This document shows, one piece after another, positions 7,144-10,212 of a stretch of DNA of 10,212 nt (positions are counted from its first letter, which is position 1; the number at the start of each line of letters is the position of its first letter). Made by a program: the position numbers and the translations under genes. This DNA is from Pseudomonadota bacterium (GTDB lineage: Bacteria > Bdellovibrionota > Oligoflexia > Oligoflexales > Oligoflexaceae), in contig JAKQGS010000203.1 of assembly GCA_029556045.1 (NCBI GenBank), positions 1-10,212 on the forward strand, given 5' to 3'. The notes under the pieces are model-generated. The model saw nothing but the letters and a program-made list of their open reading frames with translations, made no database searches and was not told where the DNA came from.

Positions 7144-7302
7144 GTTGACAGAGCCACAAAAAACCGGACATTCACCATAAAAATCCCGACAGAACGGCGC
7201 CGATGTCACCCCGGACAGCCCGGGTCAGCCCGGTGACTTTATGCCATGAAAGCCTTATCATAGTAATGAACCACCCGATTTTTTATTGCCGAGGATGCCA
7301 CA
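7144..7302. other. Spacer between the membrane-protein gene and the lipoprotein gene
   Basis: These 159 bases contain no supported gene. They hold a GC-rich stem-loop region at 7205-7237 (listed separately), a weak -10-like TATCAT at 7256-7261, a run of six T at 7279-7284 that does not follow a hairpin directly, and the ribosome site GAGGA at 7291-7295 of the next gene. Whether the two flanking genes share one transcript cannot be decided from the sequence. Confidence 0.5.
7205..7237 (+). other. GC-rich nested stem-loop between genes (attenuator- or pause-like)
   Basis: GTCACC at 7205-7210 pairs perfectly with GGTGAC at 7232-7237. Inside or in competition with it, CCCGG at 7210-7214 can pair with CCGGG at 7220-7224. 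Only TTTAT follows the outer stem, so it is a poor Rho-independent terminator. It could be a weak terminator, an mRNA-stabilising 3' structure for the upstream gene, or a regulatory leader for the lipoprotein gene. Confidence 0.4.
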
Positions 7303-10212
7303 ATGCGGATCTTTTCCTTCGCATCGCTTGCAATCCTGGCCGCATCGATTTTCAGCGCAAACTGTTCCAAGAAAACGACAACGATTCAATTGCGCGTTGA
7401 TGCTGTCAGTGAAAGCAACGAACCTGTTGCCGACGCTAAGATTTTGTTAAACGATCAATCGATCGGTCAGACCAATGAGGCCGGGAATTTCCAGGGGAGC
7501 ATCCATCTGCCCCAAGAGACCATGGTGACCATCGAGGTGCGTAAGCAAAGCCCTGCTAAGTACTACTCATCGCATTTTCATAGTTTTAAGACCACCAACG
7601 AGCCCGAAAAATCCCTTGCGGTGGCAGCCACGCTCTATTCAGTACCCAAGTCCCAGCGCCACTCTTTCGGCTCTGCTGCTTCTGTCTCTTCTCTAGTAGC
7701 AGGGAAGACCCTTGCCTCCGCGGGAGCGGATGCCATTCAAACCCCTGAACCTGATCCCCAAGCCGCAAACGATGTCGCAGCTGATCCCGCTCCCGCACCG
7801 AATGATTCATTTTTGCATAATCGTCCCACTGACGAAGCCGGAACTGTCAATGGACGCGAACCGGAGATCATCGCAAAACTGCTGCCTTTCAGTACAACGA
7901 TGTCACAACCGGGCAAACCAGCCAAAAAAGGCGGCGATCCGGGTCGCATGATTTCGATCCATACCCTCACCAATCGTCAACCACTGCGGGGGGTGAAAAT
8001 CTATTGGGGCGATGAAAAAAGCGCTCGTCTTGTGGAGCTCTGTGAATCCAACCAGCGTGGGCGTTGTTTCGTGGCATCCCCGGTCAAACCCGCAGCCCCA
8101 TTGACGCTCGTGGCCGAAAAAGACGGCTACCGTACCGTCACCATCACCAGTCGTCTCAATAATCAGAAAAGTCTGCAGCTAAACCTGGATAAAGGCCGTA
8201 CGATCGATGTGTTTGCTGTGGAAAAGGTCCGCCATCATTCCCGCGGTCTTGCGGGGATTGAAGTCTGGGTCAAGGGGCAAAAACAGGGTTTAACGGATCG
8301 ATTTGGACACTATTCCTATCATGTCAAAAGCCCTGCGACTGAAGCCATATCTCTGGACTTACGTGCCAATGACCATCTACCGGAAGAATTCACCACCCAG
8401 GTGAGCCCCGGTCAAACAGAACCTGTGGTACGTAACTTTTCTCCCGCCGAAATACCCCCCATTCGCCTGGCTTTGCTGCACCATGCCCGGTTGACTTCTG
8501 GCGAAGACCCTCAAGGTGCTGCAAGTAGTGAAGTCACCAAAACATCGATGCCATCATTTCTACGGGCCACCGCCCGGGACATTGCGGGTCTGCCAAACGT
8601 TCGCATGGTAGCCCCCAGTCAGGTTTCTCTGGCTATGGAAAAATCAGGTCTAACCCGTATGGATGTATTGGCTCATGGCTGGAAAGACAGTGAACTGGAT
8701 CGTCTGGTGGATGGCATGCTGGTGGCCACCACTGATCCGCAACTAAAATCGTTGGAATTCAACATCATAGGAGCTGATGGTCGCGGCATCGGAAACGGCC
8801 GCGCCCCTTACGATCAAGGCACATCGCCATCAGCCGAAGGACCACTCAAATCAGCTCTAGCCCAGGCCACCCTGATATCGTTGACAGAAGGCTGTATCAC
8901 CGGTGAGGATAACGGCATCTATCAGATCAATCTGGGTAGCGAAAATTCCCTGATCAAAAGGGATCTGCTACTGCAGGTAATACCGCTGAACCCGCCGGAT
9001 CCCGCAAACACCCACCCAGGCCCCCCCGTGCTGAACGTCGTGGAGGTCAAAGATCAATATGCTTTTGCCAAAATTATCACTCCGGGCAAAGGCCCATCCA
9101 TCACTCTCGGTGACCGCGTAGCACCCGTGAAGCCCGCACTGCGGTTGCCTAACACCAAAACCACCGGAATTAAAGTGCAGGTCTATGACACCCTGATGGG
9201 ATCCCCCCGTCCCGTAGAAGGTGCCCGTGTGTATCTTGGTAACCAATGGGTTGGGGACACACCGCAGGATGGTACGTTTTACCTCACACCTGAAGAGGCG
9301 GCCCGGCCCGATCTTCTGATCACACTGGGTGGCTACCAGCCGGTTCGCTCCCTGCCCCTGCGCTCAGAGAGTGGAGACTTCAAACTAGAGCTTAAACCCG
9401 GGTTTATCAGCGTTAAAGTCAATACCAAACCCACTGGCCTGCGGGTAATCCTGAACAATCAGGAGCAGAATTCTGGCGATTCCCCGGTGCAGACCACACT
9501 GCTAAGCTCCGGACAGCCTGTAACCCTTGCCGTGGAACAACCGGAAGGATTTTCACCTCTAGCCCGCTCCCTCGCGCCCGTCCGTGGCATTATTGACTTA
9601 ACACAGGAAAGCACCCTGATACTGGAACAGGACCCTCTGGTGAGCTTAAAAAAGCAACTGGTGGACGGACCCGAAGATGAACTATTCAAAGCGGTGGAAA
9701 GCATTCCTGCAACGTCACCGCACTATGCAGCCGTACGCCACTTGTTAGGGGCATATTACCTGAACCAACGGCAGGATCCCGTGGAAGCAGCCGGCCAATT
9801 CGGACGGATCCACACCAAATCCACGGCCGATGGAACTATCCCATCCCCGTATCCATCCAGTCGTATTAACGAGGCTATGGCGATCGTGATGGTGGGGGAC
9901 AATCTGCGTACAAGCGGCGAGACGCAAACGGCGCTGGCTCACTACCAAACTGCGGATAGAATCCTCGCCGCCTTTGATAATGAAAACCCGAGCGGTCTTA
10001 CCCCACGCCAGCAGATGTATGCGGCTTTTTACCGTGCCATTGCCCAATGGCGCGTGGCCCAGATTGAGCCGACAAAGGGCAACGGCGATGCCAGCATCAA
10101 CCTTATGCGAACAATGCAGCGGGTCCAGACATTCCGAGACGTTGATGATGCGAACACCCGGTATTTCGTCGAAACGATCGATTCGCTGATGACATTGGTT
10201 CGATTTTCCATG
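7303..10212 (+). CDS. Large multidomain putative lipoprotein: beta-sandwich modules, TolB-N/CsgG-like and FlgT-C-like region, PEGA, TPR-like end (3' truncated)
   Basis: A single open frame of 970 codons with no stop before the window edge. The ATG at 7303 follows GAGGA by seven bases. Residues 1-21 form a signal peptide ending in SANC; Cys21 is the probable lipidated residue, although Asn at -1 makes the lipobox atypical. Carboxypeptidase-regulatory-like modules are seen at about 28-95 (EPVADAKILLN..GQTNEAGNF), 216-298 (LRGVKIYWG..EKDGYRTV), 302-370 (LAGIEVWVKGQKQGLTDRFG) and 623-700 (PVEGARVYLG..GDTPQDGTFYL). Residues 115-205 are an Ala/Pro/Ser-rich linker. Residues 387-500 resemble a TolB-N/CsgG-like fold: strand IRLALLHH, helix, NVRMVAPSQVSLAMEKSGL, VDGMLVATT, then strands. 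Residues 525-610 resemble a FlgT C-terminal domain (GIYQINLGS, VLNVVEVKDQYAFAKI, ITLGDRV). Residues 701-775 are PEGA-like (VKVNTKPTGLRVILN, DSPVQTTLLSSGQPVTLAV). From 776 on it is helical and TPR-like. The whole is unlike any single named protein I know; an envelope scaffold or sensor is inferred. Confidence 0.85.
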   Translation, partial: MRIFSFASLAILAASIFSANCSKKTTTIQLRVDAVSESNEPVADAKILLNDQSIGQTNEAGNFQGSIHLPQETMVTIEVRKQSPAKYYSSHFHSFKTTNEPEKSLAVAATLYSVPKSQRHSFGSAASVSSLVAGKTLASAGADAIQTPEPDPQAANDVAADPAPAPNDSFLHNRPTDEAGTVNGREPEIIAKLLPFSTTMSQPGKPAKKGGDPGRMISIHTLTNRQPLRGVKIYWGDEKSARLVELCESNQRGRCFVASPVKPAAPLTLVAEKDGYRTVTITSRLNNQKSLQLNLDKGRTIDVFAVEKVRHHSRGLAGIEVWVKGQKQGLTDRFGHYSYHVKSPATEAISLDLRANDHLPEEFTTQVSPGQTEPVVRNFSPAEIPPIRLALLHHARLTSGEDPQGAASSEVTKTSMPSFLRATARDIAGLPNVRMVAPSQVSLAMEKSGLTRMDVLAHGWKDSELDRLVDGMLVATTDPQLKSLEFNIIGADGRGIGNGRAPYDQGTSPSAEGPLKSALAQATLISLTEGCITGEDNGIYQINLGSENSLIKRDLLLQVIPLNPPDPANTHPGPPVLNVVEVKDQYAFAKIITPGKGPSITLGDRVAPVKPALRLPNTKTTGIKVQVYDTLMGSPRPVEGARVYLGNQWVGDTPQDGTFYLTPEEAARPDLLITLGGYQPVRSLPLRSESGDFKLELKPGFISVKVNTKPTGLRVILNNQEQNSGDSPVQTTLLSSGQPVTLAVEQPEGFSPLARSLAPVRGIIDLTQESTLILEQDPLVSLKKQLVDGPEDELFKAVESIPATSPHYAAVRHLLGAYYLNQRQDPVEAAGQFGRIHTKSTADGTIPSPYPSSRINEAMAIVMVGDNLRTSGETQTALAHYQTADRILAAFDNENPSGLTPRQQMYAAFYRAIAQWRVAQIEPTKGNGDASINLMRTMQRVQTFRDVDDANTRYFVETIDSLMTLVRFSM

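Noticed and set aside
7303..7402. Reading the region from 7303 on as non-coding or as several small genes
   Set aside because: The frame from the ATG at 7303 was translated by hand to the last base without a stop, which rules out a fragmented or empty region.
8968..9246. Minus-strand open frames within the giant lipoprotein gene (also 9459-9704 and 9745-10047)
   Set aside because: They are antisense to one continuous 970-codon frame with a signal peptide and recognisable modules, so they are shadows.

Overview
The window comes from a flagellated Gram-negative bacterium with lipopolysaccharide. It carries flagellar hook genes (fliK, flgD), two glycosyltransferases of LPS-core type (WaaF-like and WaaA/KdtA-like), an RNase E/G-family ribonuclease, and a putative lipoprotein. 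Base composition looks moderate, somewhat above 50% GC by eye. A lipoprotein mixing TolB-N/CsgG-like, PEGA and TPR-like parts would suit a former deltaproteobacterium (Bdellovibrionota/Oligoflexia, for example) or a deep-branching proteobacterium such as Magnetococcia. No marker here settles the lineage, so this is a lean only.

Layout. (1) Bases 1-1787, plus strand: the 3' end of fliK (hook-length control), then flgD (hook cap/scaffold), 29 nt apart. The flgE that often follows flgD is absent. (2) Bases 1778-5767, minus strand: a tightly packed unit transcribed from right to left, waaF-like GT9 heptosyltransferase, then waaA/kdtA-like Kdo transferase, then rng (RNase G). The genes are separated by 1 nt and by a 4-nt stop/start overlap, so translational coupling is likely. 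rng meets flgD tail to tail with a 10-bp overlap of coding sequence. (3) Bases 5768-6033: an AT-rich divergent intergenic region that must hold the promoter of the LPS/rng unit and probably one for the rightward genes. (4) Bases 6034-7143, plus strand: an unrecognised single-pass inner-membrane protein with a long disordered linker and a beta-rich periplasmic domain. (5) Bases 7144-7302: a spacer with a GC-rich nested stem-loop. (6) Bases 7303-10212, plus strand: one uninterrupted reading frame of 970 codons that runs off the right edge. It encodes a large putative lipoprotein with several beta-sandwich (carboxypeptidase-regulatory-like) modules, a central TolB-N/CsgG-like plus FlgT-C-like region, a PEGA domain and a helical TPR-like C-terminal part.

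How the parts may work together. The left genes build the flagellar hook. The central unit makes the LPS inner core and adds an RNA-processing enzyme. The two right-hand genes encode an inner-membrane-anchored periplasmic protein and a probable outer-membrane lipoprotein, which may form an undescribed envelope assembly. I see no tRNA, rRNA, CRISPR array, insertion sequence or phage gene.
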